Counted from the stretch's first letter, positions 1 through 6,177 are shown. The stretch is DNA of 7,368 bases from Leptolyngbya sp. SIO4C5 (GCA_010671965.1 JAAHIC010000208.1:1-7368); one strand, 5' to 3'. The notes: generated by a model not told the origin, from the letters alone. Made by a program: numbers and translations.

Positions 1-157
1 AGACTCAATCCTAAAAACGCACGCAGTCGCATCATCGCTAAAATTAAAACGATTAGGGCCAGATAGCCCGGTTGTAGATGGCTATTAGCTTAGCAGCTAA
101 CCTCAGATTCTAGCTGCTCTGGCGATCGCTCTAGCGTGGATTAAACCCAAGAGGCCA
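1..157. other. Left-edge region without an assignable gene
   Basis: Several short frames are open here and none is decisive. On the + strand, frame 1 is open from the window edge to a TAG at 64-66 and would give a basic tail (ending KIKTIRAR), so it could be the end of a gene lying to the left. On the minus strand, an ATG ATG pair at 35-30 opens a frame running off the left edge (MMRLRAFLGLS), which looks like the start of a signal-peptide or membrane protein. In that case 36-157 would be a divergent promoter region. The two readings exclude each other in practice, and sequence to the left is needed to choose. An 8-bp inverted repeat (92-99 / 111-118) and one HIP1 site (122-129) lie here. Confidence 0.3.
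92..118. repeat. 8-bp inverted repeat, possible hairpin
   Basis: AGCAGCTA (92-99) is the exact reverse complement of TAGCTGCT (111-118), with an 11-nt loop. The stem is only half G/C and no T-run follows on either strand, so it is not a classical intrinsic terminator. It lies about 90 bp beyond the stop of the minus-strand operon and about 40 bp before the small + strand ORF. It could therefore end one transcript or sit in the leader of the other. Chance occurrence of an 8-bp repeat is also possible. Confidence 0.25.
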
Positions 158-265
158 ATGCCAGAAGATATCGTTCCTTTTTTAATCGGTGTCGGTTTAC
201 TCGTTGCCTACCTGATCTTTTCTGCTGCCACTGAGATGGGTACCCGCTGGCCGGGGCGCAAGTGA
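158..265 (+). CDS. Possible small single-helix membrane protein (35 aa)
   Basis: An ATG at 158 opens 35 codons ending in TGA at 263-265. The product starts MPEDIV, has one hydrophobic stretch at about residues 5-24 (PFLIGVGLLVAYLIFSAA in its core), then a short charged tail ending RWPGRK. This fits a one-pass membrane peptide with a basic end. AAGAGG lies at 149-154, only 3 nt from the ATG, which is a short Shine-Dalgarno spacing. The same frame stays open upstream to a TAA at 98-100 and reads as a second hydrophobic stretch followed by a basic KPKRP turn. The true product may therefore be a longer two-helix protein with a non-ATG start. Its last 58 bp overlap, tail to tail, the 3' end of the large minus-strand membrane protein gene. 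I do not recognise the family. It could be a chance frame, because hydrophobic ORFs arise easily. Confidence 0.4.
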   Translation: MPEDIVPFLIGVGLLVAYLIFSAATEMGTRWPGRK

Positions 266-1989
266 GCTGAGCCCAAATTTTGGCTGACGCACTCAGCCGC
301 CACTACAGCCCAGTCCTGAGTTTGAAAAACAGTGCAGCGATCGCGGTGCTGAGCCAGCGCGGGTATTTCTCCAGACTGTAAAACCTGTTGGGGCGTCGTC
401 ACCTCGGCATACTGCCGCAGCCAGCGGCTCCGCTGCACCCAATCTAAGGTGAAGGTGTCTGGCTCTAATAGCCAAAAGTCAATGTTGTATTGCTCAATGA
501 AGCGATTCAGCTCAGTGCTGTCCGTCGTGTACTGAGCCTGAATTAAGTCAACCGTACGCTGCCGTATCTGGGCGTAATAGCCCAGGTGATAGGGCAGCGC
601 GTAGCCCTCGCCCCCTACCAGGATGGAGCGCTGGGTAAAGCTAGGCAAATTATTTACCTCTGGCGAGAGGGAGACAATCAGGCTGTCTTGGGGCTGGGCT
701 TGCAAAAACTGGTAGAGCTGGGGATATTCCCCTTGAATGTAGTTGCCCACTGGCGCAATCGGAATTAGAAAAGCAAAGTAGGCTACCAGCGGCGCGATCG
801 CCCAGAAGCTGAGTCCAGCCGCCAACAGCCGCCAGGTGCGTCGCCGCAGCGGTTGCGATCGCTGCAGCAGCTCTGCCACCGTTATGCCTGCCGCGATCGC
901 CGCCACCAGCCGCAGGCTATGTTCGCTATAGCGGCTGGGCAGGTGCAGCTTAAACAGTAGCCCGTGGGCGATCGCAAACAGTCCCCCTGAAGCCATCAGC
1001 ACCTGGCCTAAGATGGCTGCTGCAGAATTTAAGCGCGATCGCCGCTGCCAGAGAACCAGCGGCAATAGAAGCGCCAGCCAAATTTGCGGCAGCAATAGCT
1101 TGGCATCGCACCAGTCTACGGGCAGCAGGCCGCTGCGCTTGCCGCAGAGCCAGTACTCCGTGAAGTTGGGATTAAAAAACTCTGACCAGCCCGCTGCTGA
1201 AAGGGCCGGCATGGCTTGAGCCTGAGCCGCTGTTAAGACGGGACCATAGGCTGACGGACTGAGGGCATAGGGCAGTAACACGAAAACGGCGATCGCCAAG
1301 CCGCTGCCATGAAATAGAGCGTCTGCCTGCGAGCTGTTTGGCCTGCTTTGCGGCCAGGGCAGCAGGCGCAGCAGCAGCACCCCTGCCACAATCAAGACTC
1401 CCTGAGGATAAAACAGCCCCAGCAAGAGAATTGTCAGCCCATAGGGGACGAGCGATCGCCGCTGCAGGTAGTACAGGAACGCCAGCAGCAGCGGATAGAT
1501 AAACGCGGCGGGGGTGGCTGAAACTACGTCGTCCCGCAGCAGCAGGTTTTGATTGAGGAATAGGGCGGCGACAAAGCCCGCCAGCGGCACGGGAACTAGC
1601 TGCAGCGTGAGGCCAAAGCAGTAGCCTGTCACAATTAGATTCAGCGCTACGGGCAGCAGCCGATTGAACAGCAGCGGTGCCAGCCCTATCTGAGCCGCCA
1701 GCCAGTAGAGGGCCTGATAGCCCCAGGGGGCGACCGACTGAAAATAATCTGCTAATAAGTCATCGGCAAACAAGGCCGGATCGACAAACCGCTGCAGCCA
1801 AAACACGTGCTGCCGGGCATCATCTTGCACAACATACTCAGCCGCAAACGCCTGCTGCAGCGCCGGTAGGCTGTAGAGAACGGCGATCGCTAAGCTGAAG
1901 CTGAGCCAAATCCATCGCTGACGCTGACAGCCTTTTGAGCGCAGAAAACTCCTTAGCCTGAAGCCCCTTGCTTGCTTAACAGGGGTCAC
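208..1989 (-). CDS. Polytopic membrane protein, putative GT-C-type glycosyltransferase
   Basis: This 593-aa protein has a basic N-terminus (residues 1-25), a first transmembrane helix at about 26-48, and roughly nine to ten further hydrophobic segments up to about residue 412. A soluble C-terminal domain of about 180 residues follows. An acidic pair follows the first helix (QDDARQH, D56-D57) and another lies at D153-D154. An acidic motif in the first extracytoplasmic loop plus many helices and a C-terminal soluble domain is the layout of GT-C glycosyltransferases, which use lipid-linked sugar donors. That assignment is inferred from layout; donor and acceptor cannot be read from sequence. The start is a GTG at 1989-1987 that shares its first G with the TAG stop of the tenA-like gene (TAGTG), with GAGGG at 1997-1993 as ribosome binding site, so translational coupling is likely. 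It is the last gene of the three-gene operon. HIP1 sites are frequent inside it. Its tail overlaps the small + strand ORF. Membrane location is confident; enzymatic role is not. Confidence 0.85.
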   Translation of the reverse strand: MTPVKQARGFRLRSFLRSKGCQRQRWIWLSFSLAIAVLYSLPALQQAFAAEYVVQDDARQHVFWLQRFVDPALFADDLLADYFQSVAPWGYQALYWLAAQIGLAPLLFNRLLPVALNLIVTGYCFGLTLQLVPVPLAGFVAALFLNQNLLLRDDVVSATPAAFIYPLLLAFLYYLQRRSLVPYGLTILLLGLFYPQGVLIVAGVLLLRLLPWPQSRPNSSQADALFHGSGLAIAVFVLLPYALSPSAYGPVLTAAQAQAMPALSAAGWSEFFNPNFTEYWLCGKRSGLLPVDWCDAKLLLPQIWLALLLPLVLWQRRSRLNSAAAILGQVLMASGGLFAIAHGLLFKLHLPSRYSEHSLRLVAAIAAGITVAELLQRSQPLRRRTWRLLAAGLSFWAIAPLVAYFAFLIPIAPVGNYIQGEYPQLYQFLQAQPQDSLIVSLSPEVNNLPSFTQRSILVGGEGYALPYHLGYYAQIRQRTVDLIQAQYTTDSTELNRFIEQYNIDFWLLEPDTFTLDWVQRSRWLRQYAEVTTPQQVLQSGEIPALAQHRDRCTVFQTQDWAVVAAECVSQNLGSAHLRPGQRVPISVAAEKIR

Positions 1990-2609
1990 TAGCCCTCAAA
2001 GGCCATTTGCCAAAACGCCTGCTCTAGCTGCGCTACCTGGGAAAACGCGGCTTCTGCCTGCTGCTGCACGCCGGGCGGGGCTTCTGCTAGTCCCTCATCG
2101 GCCTGCTGTTCCAGCAGCTTGACGTACTGCGTAAATTCTGGATTTCCCCAGCGATCGGCAAACTCAGCGTAGGGTGCCGGCATGGGGGTATGTCGCTGCC
2201 AGCCCTGATTGTAGGCCAGCTCGATGGCCCAGAAAGCCGTTGCCTGCACGGCGTAGGGATAATCTGCCATGCTTGCCATAAACTGACAGTACTCGGTGCA
2301 GGTTGCTTGTCTGGCGGTATTGAGAATGAGCGATCGCTCTGATGCCTTGGCCTCAAACCAGCTCAGCTCAGCCTGCAGCGCCCCCAGACCGCTCAAAAGC
2401 ACCGCAAAGTGAGGGTAGGGGGCTGCCGCTAGCAGCCGCGCCGCCATCCGCGAAAACTCGGTCACAAACAAAAAGTCCTGCACTAGCCAGGTATTAAACT
2501 GACGGGCCTGGATTGTGCCACGCTGACACTGCACCAAAAAGGGATGAACTGTTGCTGATTGCCAAGCGTCGTGATGACGCTGGAGGAGTTGCTGACAGGT
2601 AAGAGACAT
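1989..2609 (-). CDS. TenA_E family protein (TENA/THI-4), putative aminopyrimidine salvage hydrolase
   Basis: This 206-aa all-helical protein has the full length of the TENA/THI-4 family. Visible landmarks are HPFLVQ (22-27), the WLVQDFLFV block with D45 (equivalent to the active-site Asp44 of Bacillus TenA), TAFWAIELAY (124-133) with E130, RWGNPEF (153-159), and the C-terminal LEQAFW with E196 matching the conserved catalytic Glu. The cysteine that TenA_C enzymes carry in the central block is replaced by the AFWAIE pattern, which marks the TenA_E subgroup. It closely resembles the plant TenA_E sequence as I remember it. Plant TenA_E hydrolyses N-formyl-aminopyrimidine and aminopyrimidine breakdown products of thiamin to HMP, so salvage of the thiamin pyrimidine is the best guess for this cytoplasmic enzyme. 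F48 sits where Bacillus TenA has Tyr47, as in plant TenA_E. The ATG at 2609 lies 3 nt after the methyltransferase stop; the next gene starts on its stop codon. No TPP riboswitch motif is visible upstream of the operon. Family is certain; substrate is inferred. Confidence 0.93.
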   Translation of the reverse strand: MSLTCQQLLQRHHDAWQSATVHPFLVQCQRGTIQARQFNTWLVQDFLFVTEFSRMAARLLAAAPYPHFAVLLSGLGALQAELSWFEAKASERSLILNTARQATCTEYCQFMASMADYPYAVQATAFWAIELAYNQGWQRHTPMPAPYAEFADRWGNPEFTQYVKLLEQQADEGLAEAPPGVQQQAEAAFSQVAQLEQAFWQMAFEG

Positions 2610-2612
2610 AGG

Positions 2613-3551
2613 TTACTTCTGCGCCACAAGGGTTCGATGTCTGGGATCGCTAGCGACGGTTACGGGTGGGGTAAAACCGGCAGCGGCGATCGCGGCTGCA
2701 ACATCAAAGGTGTAATAGTCATCGCTCCAGGGTTCAGTGCTTTTCATCAGGGTGAACAGCACTGGCGGTAGGTTTTGAATGACCTCAGACTGGGGGTTGT
2801 TATCAACAATGGCAAGGCCGCCGCCGGGTCGCAGCAGGCGATAGGCTTCCTGCAGGATAGCCTGGGTGGCTGAGCGGGGCAGTTCGTGGATGACAAACTG
2901 AAGCGTCACTAAGTCAAAAGCGGCATTGGGCAGACCTGTCTGCTCGGCGAGGCCGTGTCGCCACGTAATTTCTCTTTGAGGATCGCGGGCCTGGGCCACA
3001 GCGAGCATGTAGGGCGAGAGGTCAAGGCCAACCGTGCGGACGGGTTGAATCTGGCTGTAGTAGCGATGTAGCGATCGCGTCGAAATGCCAACCGAGCAGC
3101 CAATATCAAGAATATCGCGGACTTGAGTGGGGCCGTGTTCTGCCAGGACGGTGTGAAAGCTGTCTCTCAGCTTGGCCTGAGCGGCTTCATAGGTCAACGC
3201 CGCGTCCGGCCATACCCGCATCGCCATTGAGTAGGTGGCAGATTCGGCTTCAAAAGCTGCCTGCCAGCAGAGATTTCCCTGACTGTAGGCGTGAAACGGC
3301 ACCTGGTAGTAGTCAGGATAGGTGATATCAGGATTGGCGATCGCGGCTAGGCTTTCTTGAATCCCTGACCGCTCTAATGCTTCATAGGTCTGTCGCCAAG
3401 GAATGCCCTTTTTTTCAGCCGTTTTGATCAGCACCTGCCGCGCCTGCTGCTTCATCAGGGCATAGATCGGCTTAGTCTGAATCAGCCGATTCACCACTCG
3501 CGATAGCCAGTCATCCCCTGCCCAGTCAGGTTTTGCTTTTGCCTGCATCAT
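2613..3551 (-). CDS. Class I SAM-dependent methyltransferase with cyanobacterial N-terminal extension
   Basis: This 312-aa protein has a helical N-terminal region of about 140 residues followed by a Rossmann-type methyltransferase domain (about 145-310). Motif I is ILDIGCSVG (147-155), the SAM-ribose acidic residue is D177 in GLDLSP, the motif IV region is FDLVTLQFVIHEL (212-224), and the post-motif strand is LRPGGGLAIVD (240-250). This is the Methyltransf_11/25 type that acts on small molecules or lipids. The N-terminal part carries YPDYYQVPFHAY (78-89) and GNLCWQAAFEAES (92-104), which I associate with a cyanobacterial/chloroplast methyltransferase group of unknown substrate; that link is from memory. 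The start is the first of two tandem ATGs (3551), with AAGGAAA just upstream as a good ribosome binding site. Starting at the second ATG would change the protein by one residue. It is the first gene of the operon, read divergently from the lipoprotein gene. The substrate cannot be inferred; thiamin-pyrimidine or glycolipid metabolism is only suggested by its neighbours. Confidence 0.92.
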   Translation of the reverse strand: MMQAKAKPDWAGDDWLSRVVNRLIQTKPIYALMKQQARQVLIKTAEKKGIPWRQTYEALERSGIQESLAAIANPDITYPDYYQVPFHAYSQGNLCWQAAFEAESATYSMAMRVWPDAALTYEAAQAKLRDSFHTVLAEHGPTQVRDILDIGCSVGISTRSLHRYYSQIQPVRTVGLDLSPYMLAVAQARDPQREITWRHGLAEQTGLPNAAFDLVTLQFVIHELPRSATQAILQEAYRLLRPGGGLAIVDNNPQSEVIQNLPPVLFTLMKSTEPWSDDYYTFDVAAAIAAAGFTPPVTVASDPRHRTLVAQK

Positions 3552-3572
3552 CGTTTCCTTATGCTGAAGCCT

Positions 3573-3578
3573 ATTGTA
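3573..3578 (-). promoter_or_regulatory. Possible -10 element of the methyltransferase operon
   Basis: Read on the minus strand, TACAAT lies 21 nt before the methyltransferase ATG and matches the sigma-70 -10 consensus at five of six positions. No good -35 hexamer lies at the standard distance; TTGTCT is present but 23 bp away. Many cyanobacterial promoters lack a -35 box, so this is plausible but weak. It would give a leader of only about 15 nt, just enough to include the AAGGAAA ribosome binding site. Confidence 0.3.
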
Positions 3579-3632
3579 CGGGGAATCTGTGTTCCGAGCG
3601 AAGACAAACGGGCGGCGCTGTGACTCAATAGT

Positions 3633-3665
3633 TATAACAAGTGGGACATTCTAAGCACACAGGAG
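3633..3665 (+). promoter_or_regulatory. Possible -10 box and ribosome binding site of the lipoprotein gene
   Basis: TATAAC at 3633-3638 could serve as a -10 element. It is embedded in the 8-bp palindrome GTTATAAC (3631-3638). AGGAG at 3661-3665 is a strong Shine-Dalgarno sequence 6 nt before the ATG at 3672 and supports that start. No convincing -35 hexamer is visible. The palindrome could also be part of an operator in this 120-bp divergent region, but no second copy is seen. Confidence 0.4.
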
Positions 3666-3671
3666 AAAAGA

Positions 3672-4313
3672 ATGCGATCGCTGAAGCTAATATTTTGCGT
3701 CGGGTTGCTGTTAGCTGGTTGCGGACAGACCAACACCGTTGTTGAAGAGTCCCCTGATTTAGAGGTGACAGAAACACCGCCGCTAGTGGCTCCTGAGGAC
3801 GCAGAAGGGGTTGATGATTCCCTGGCTCAACGCGATCTCATTGTTCAGGCTGTTTATGACAGCGCCGATGAGCTGAATCTGTGTGATGGCTACCTAGAAG
3901 CAGAAACTTTGGACGATTCTGAAGTTTATGTCCTGTCTGCAGATCAGTACCTGGTACAGTTCTTGTGCAATTTTGCCGCCTACCAGGGAGTTTATGAGTT
4001 TCTGATCTACACCGATGATGGCGCAGATGCTGTAGTTACGCCGCTAGAGCTAACCGTTTATGTGCCCGATGAAACTGGGCAGTTCACGCAGATGAGCGAT
4101 CGCCTGGTTGCCGGGCTACCCTTTTTTGACACAGAGGAGCAGGTGCTGACCAATTTCACTAAGGGGCGGGGCATTGGAGATTGTGGCTCCTTTGCTCGCT
4201 ATGAGTGGAACGGTGAGCTTTTGGAGCTGATTGAGTATCGCTATCGGGAGTGTGACAGTGAAGGGGCACCGTTTATTGAGCCAGAAGATTATCCTCAGGT
4301 TTATCCCCAATAG
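3672..4313 (+). CDS. Acidic lipoprotein with DUF1176-like C-terminal region
   Basis: The 213-aa product begins with a lipoprotein signal peptide: MRSLK, a hydrophobic core, then the lipobox LAGC with the lipidated cysteine at C17. A low-complexity acidic linker (about 18-55) follows, then a globular part. The C-terminal stretch GRGIGDCGSFARYEWNGE (165-182), followed by LIEYRYRECD and an ending with EDYPQVYPQ, matches the pattern I know from the C-terminus of DUF1176 proteins (a G-x-CGS-x-A-x-W block, then a cysteine, then a W/Y-P ending). Typical proteobacterial DUF1176 proteins are longer, so this may be a short cyanobacterial form. Mature cysteines C71, C99, C171 and C194 could form two disulfides, consistent with an extracytoplasmic location. 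The chain is strikingly acidic. The start is well supported by AGGAG, and its G is the first base of a HIP1 site. No function is known. It faces the GH57 gene convergently. Confidence 0.88.
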   Translation: MRSLKLIFCVGLLLAGCGQTNTVVEESPDLEVTETPPLVAPEDAEGVDDSLAQRDLIVQAVYDSADELNLCDGYLEAETLDDSEVYVLSADQYLVQFLCNFAAYQGVYEFLIYTDDGADAVVTPLELTVYVPDETGQFTQMSDRLVAGLPFFDTEEQVLTNFTKGRGIGDCGSFARYEWNGELLELIEYRYRECDSEGAPFIEPEDYPQVYPQ

Positions 4314-4327
4314 AGCAGGTGCAAATT

Positions 4328-4372
4328 CAGGCGATCGCTGAGCGAAAGATCAACCAGCGTAGCGATCGCCTG
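4328..4372. terminator. HIP1-built 12-bp inverted repeat between convergent genes
   Basis: CAGGCGATCGCT (4328-4339) and AGCGATCGCCTG (4361-4372) are exact reverse complements separated by 21 nt. Each arm contains a complete HIP1 octamer. The repeat lies 15 nt after the lipoprotein stop and 33 nt beyond the GH57 stop. Both transcripts could therefore fold the same GC-rich 12-bp stem, which makes a bidirectional terminator or 3'-end stabiliser plausible. No T-run follows on either strand, so it is not a canonical intrinsic terminator. Each arm is itself palindromic in its HIP1 core and could also fold alone. Confidence 0.5.
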
Positions 4373-4404
4373 CGGCGACAGGGTGTCAGTGACAGGCAGC
4401 AGTT

Positions 4405-6018
4405 CTATGAAACGGCTGGCATGGACGAGCTGAGGGAACGATAGACTCGGTAGTTAATATTGGGGAAGACGTTATCAATCGCCTCGACTTTTTCCACCCA
4501 GCCCGCGTCAATCTTACCGACGCGAATATCTTCCCAAAGCTTATTGAAACGCTGCAGGTGCGATCGCGTCCGTCGGACGGCATAGGGCACCATTGTGCCA
4601 GTGCGCATGATGAAGGCCCAGTCAGAAGACTGCGCCAGCAATAGCTCGCGGGCTGCCTGATTGAGGGCGCGCCATTCTAGCTCATCGGCAGGCTCGCGGT
4701 TAGCCAGTTCGATCATGCGCTCGGCGGCTTTATGCAGATGGGGATAGATCCAGGCGTTGGTTTCGTTCAGCCAGTATTCGTGAAAGCCCTTATAGCCCCA
4801 GCTCGACTGGGACGGACGACAGACCTGCTGGGTCGGCTGTGCCCGCAAATAATCTGACAGATGGGTCATTTCGTAAGTTTGCTGGTCGTGCCAGGACTTA
4901 CGGAAGAGAGAGTCAATAAACCAAGGTCCCTCATACCACCAGTGCCCAAACAGCTCGGCGTCATAGGGCGAGAGCACAATAGGCGGGCGCTGCATCAGGC
5001 TGTAGAGATATTCGCTCTGGCGCTCCCGGTTAAACATGAAGTTGGCTGCATGTTCCGCCGTCTTTTCTCTGGCCCAGTAGGGGTCGTATAGCTCTTTTTC
5101 CGACAGGCCCATACCTTTGCCGGTAATCTTGTGGTACTTGATGCCGACATTTTTACGCTGGCCGTTAGGCATGATGTAAGGCTTGATGTACTCATACTCA
5201 GCGTCCCAGCCCAAATCCCGGTAAAACTCCCGGTATTCCGGTGCGCCCGGATAGCCCACTTGGGAAGACCATACCTGCTGCGAAGATTCATGATCACGGC
5301 CAAAGACAGCTACGCCGGTTTCCGTAAAGATGGGGGCGTAGGAACCAAAGCGAGGCCGGGGGCGGGCATAGAGAATACCGTGGCCGTCAGTAATGAAATA
5401 GCGGATTCCGGCATCAGCCAGCATCCGCTCCACCCCTTCGTAGTAGGCACATTCCGGCAGCCACATGCCAGCGGGCATCTGGCCGAAAGTGTCCTGATAG
5501 TGTTCGCAGGCCACCTGAATCTGCGCCCAGACTGCTTCCGGATACATCTTCATCAGCGGAAAGTAGCCGTGGGTGGCGCCGCAGGTGATGATATCTAGGT
5601 TGTTGCTATCCTGATACTGCTTGAAAGCCTGGATTAAATTGCCGTCATACTGCTCCCAAACCTGGCGCACCTGATTAAAATCTTTGGCATAGTATTCTGC
5701 CAAATACTTGAGATGGCCGTTGTGCAAGTTGCGCTCAATTTCCATCTCAGCCAGCTCTTCTAGCTGAGCTAAATGATGGTCATAGCGCTCCTGCAGCAGG
5801 TTATCTTGCAGCATAGACACCAAGGGCGGTGTCAGGCTCATCGTCAGCTTAAAATCAATACCGTCGCGCTTGAGGCCCTCAAACATCTGCAACAGCGGCA
5901 CATAGGTCTCTGTAATTGCCTCAAATAGCCACTCTTCCTCCAGCACATAGTCGCTCTCCGGATGTCGTACGAACGGCAGATGGGCGTGGAGGACTAAGGC
6001 TAAATATCCAATACTCAT
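4405..6018 (-). CDS. GH57 family 1,4-alpha-glucan branching enzyme (DUF1957)
   Basis: This 537-aa cytoplasmic enzyme has the usual length and order of GH57 glucan-branching enzymes: a catalytic (beta/alpha)7 barrel from the N-terminus to about residue 400, then the helical DUF1957-type C-terminal domain. Family landmarks are HAHLPF (11-16), CGATHGYFP (146-154), the nucleophile block WLPECAY with E189, the catalytic loop region YARPRPRFGSYAPI (217-230), the GYPG...YREFYRD stretch (255-268), and SPYDAELFGHWW (350-361) with D353 as acid/base. Both catalytic residues and the loop needed for branching in characterised members are present. Introduction of alpha-1,6 branches into glycogen-like glucan is therefore the likely role; alpha-amylase or 4-alpha-glucanotransferase activity is less likely. 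The ATG at 6018 lacks a clear Shine-Dalgarno sequence, but HAHLPF falls at the normal N-terminal position. It lies 159 bp downstream of lpxD with its own AT-rich leader. Only one HIP1 site occurs inside it, at the extreme 3' end. Confidence 0.96.
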   Translation of the reverse strand: MSIGYLALVLHAHLPFVRHPESDYVLEEEWLFEAITETYVPLLQMFEGLKRDGIDFKLTMSLTPPLVSMLQDNLLQERYDHHLAQLEELAEMEIERNLHNGHLKYLAEYYAKDFNQVRQVWEQYDGNLIQAFKQYQDSNNLDIITCGATHGYFPLMKMYPEAVWAQIQVACEHYQDTFGQMPAGMWLPECAYYEGVERMLADAGIRYFITDGHGILYARPRPRFGSYAPIFTETGVAVFGRDHESSQQVWSSQVGYPGAPEYREFYRDLGWDAEYEYIKPYIMPNGQRKNVGIKYHKITGKGMGLSEKELYDPYWAREKTAEHAANFMFNRERQSEYLYSLMQRPPIVLSPYDAELFGHWWYEGPWFIDSLFRKSWHDQQTYEMTHLSDYLRAQPTQQVCRPSQSSWGYKGFHEYWLNETNAWIYPHLHKAAERMIELANREPADELEWRALNQAARELLLAQSSDWAFIMRTGTMVPYAVRRTRSHLQRFNKLWEDIRVGKIDAGWVEKVEAIDNVFPNINYRVYRSLSSSMPAVS

Positions 6019-6073
6019 AGGTAATTACTAGAAGACAACAGATGTCTAAGACGGCGCTAGCGGCATTGCCAAA

Positions 6074-6093
6074 ATTGTAAAGCAAAAGTAAAG
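6074..6093 (-). promoter_or_regulatory. Candidate GH57 promoter with 11-bp-phased repeats
   Basis: In an AT-rich patch of the 159-bp leader, the minus strand reads TACAAT (6079-6074), a good -10 element about 55 nt before the GH57 start. Overlapping it are two exact direct repeats CTTTAC (6093-6088 and 6082-6077) with an 11-bp period. As 8-mers they read CTTTACTT and CTTTACAA with a 3-nt gap. Direct repeats on one helical face are typical of OmpR/PhoB-type response-regulator sites. The cyanobacterial Pho box has the same 8+3 layout, but its consensus differs (CTTAACCT). The -35 region is weak. The regulator identity is a guess. Confidence 0.35.
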
Positions 6094-6177
6094 GCTAAGA
6101 TTGCAAATTTAAGTGAGGAGCCTATGGCTGGTAGTGGACAGCTTGGGAGGTCGGTCGAGGCACGGCAGGCGATGTCC

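Noticed and set aside
2087..2356. 89-codon minus-strand frame inside the TenA_E gene
   Set aside because: It overlaps conserved TenA_E codons in another frame, and its translation is rich in Pro, Ser and Arg without structure.
3552..3671. TPP riboswitch upstream of the TenA-containing operon
   Set aside because: I looked because TenA genes are often under THI-element control. The 120-bp spacer lacks the CTGAGA and ACCTGA core motifs and is too short once the promoter is placed.
5131..5598. + strand 155-codon frame opposite the GH57 gene
   Set aside because: It lies wholly inside the catalytic domain of a confidently identified gene, has no ribosome binding site of note and gives no recognisable protein.
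6021..6028. GTAATTAC palindrome just before the GH57 start as an NtcA site
   Set aside because: NtcA sites need GTA and TAC separated by 8 bases; here they are separated by only 2, and the position next to the start codon is wrong for an activator.
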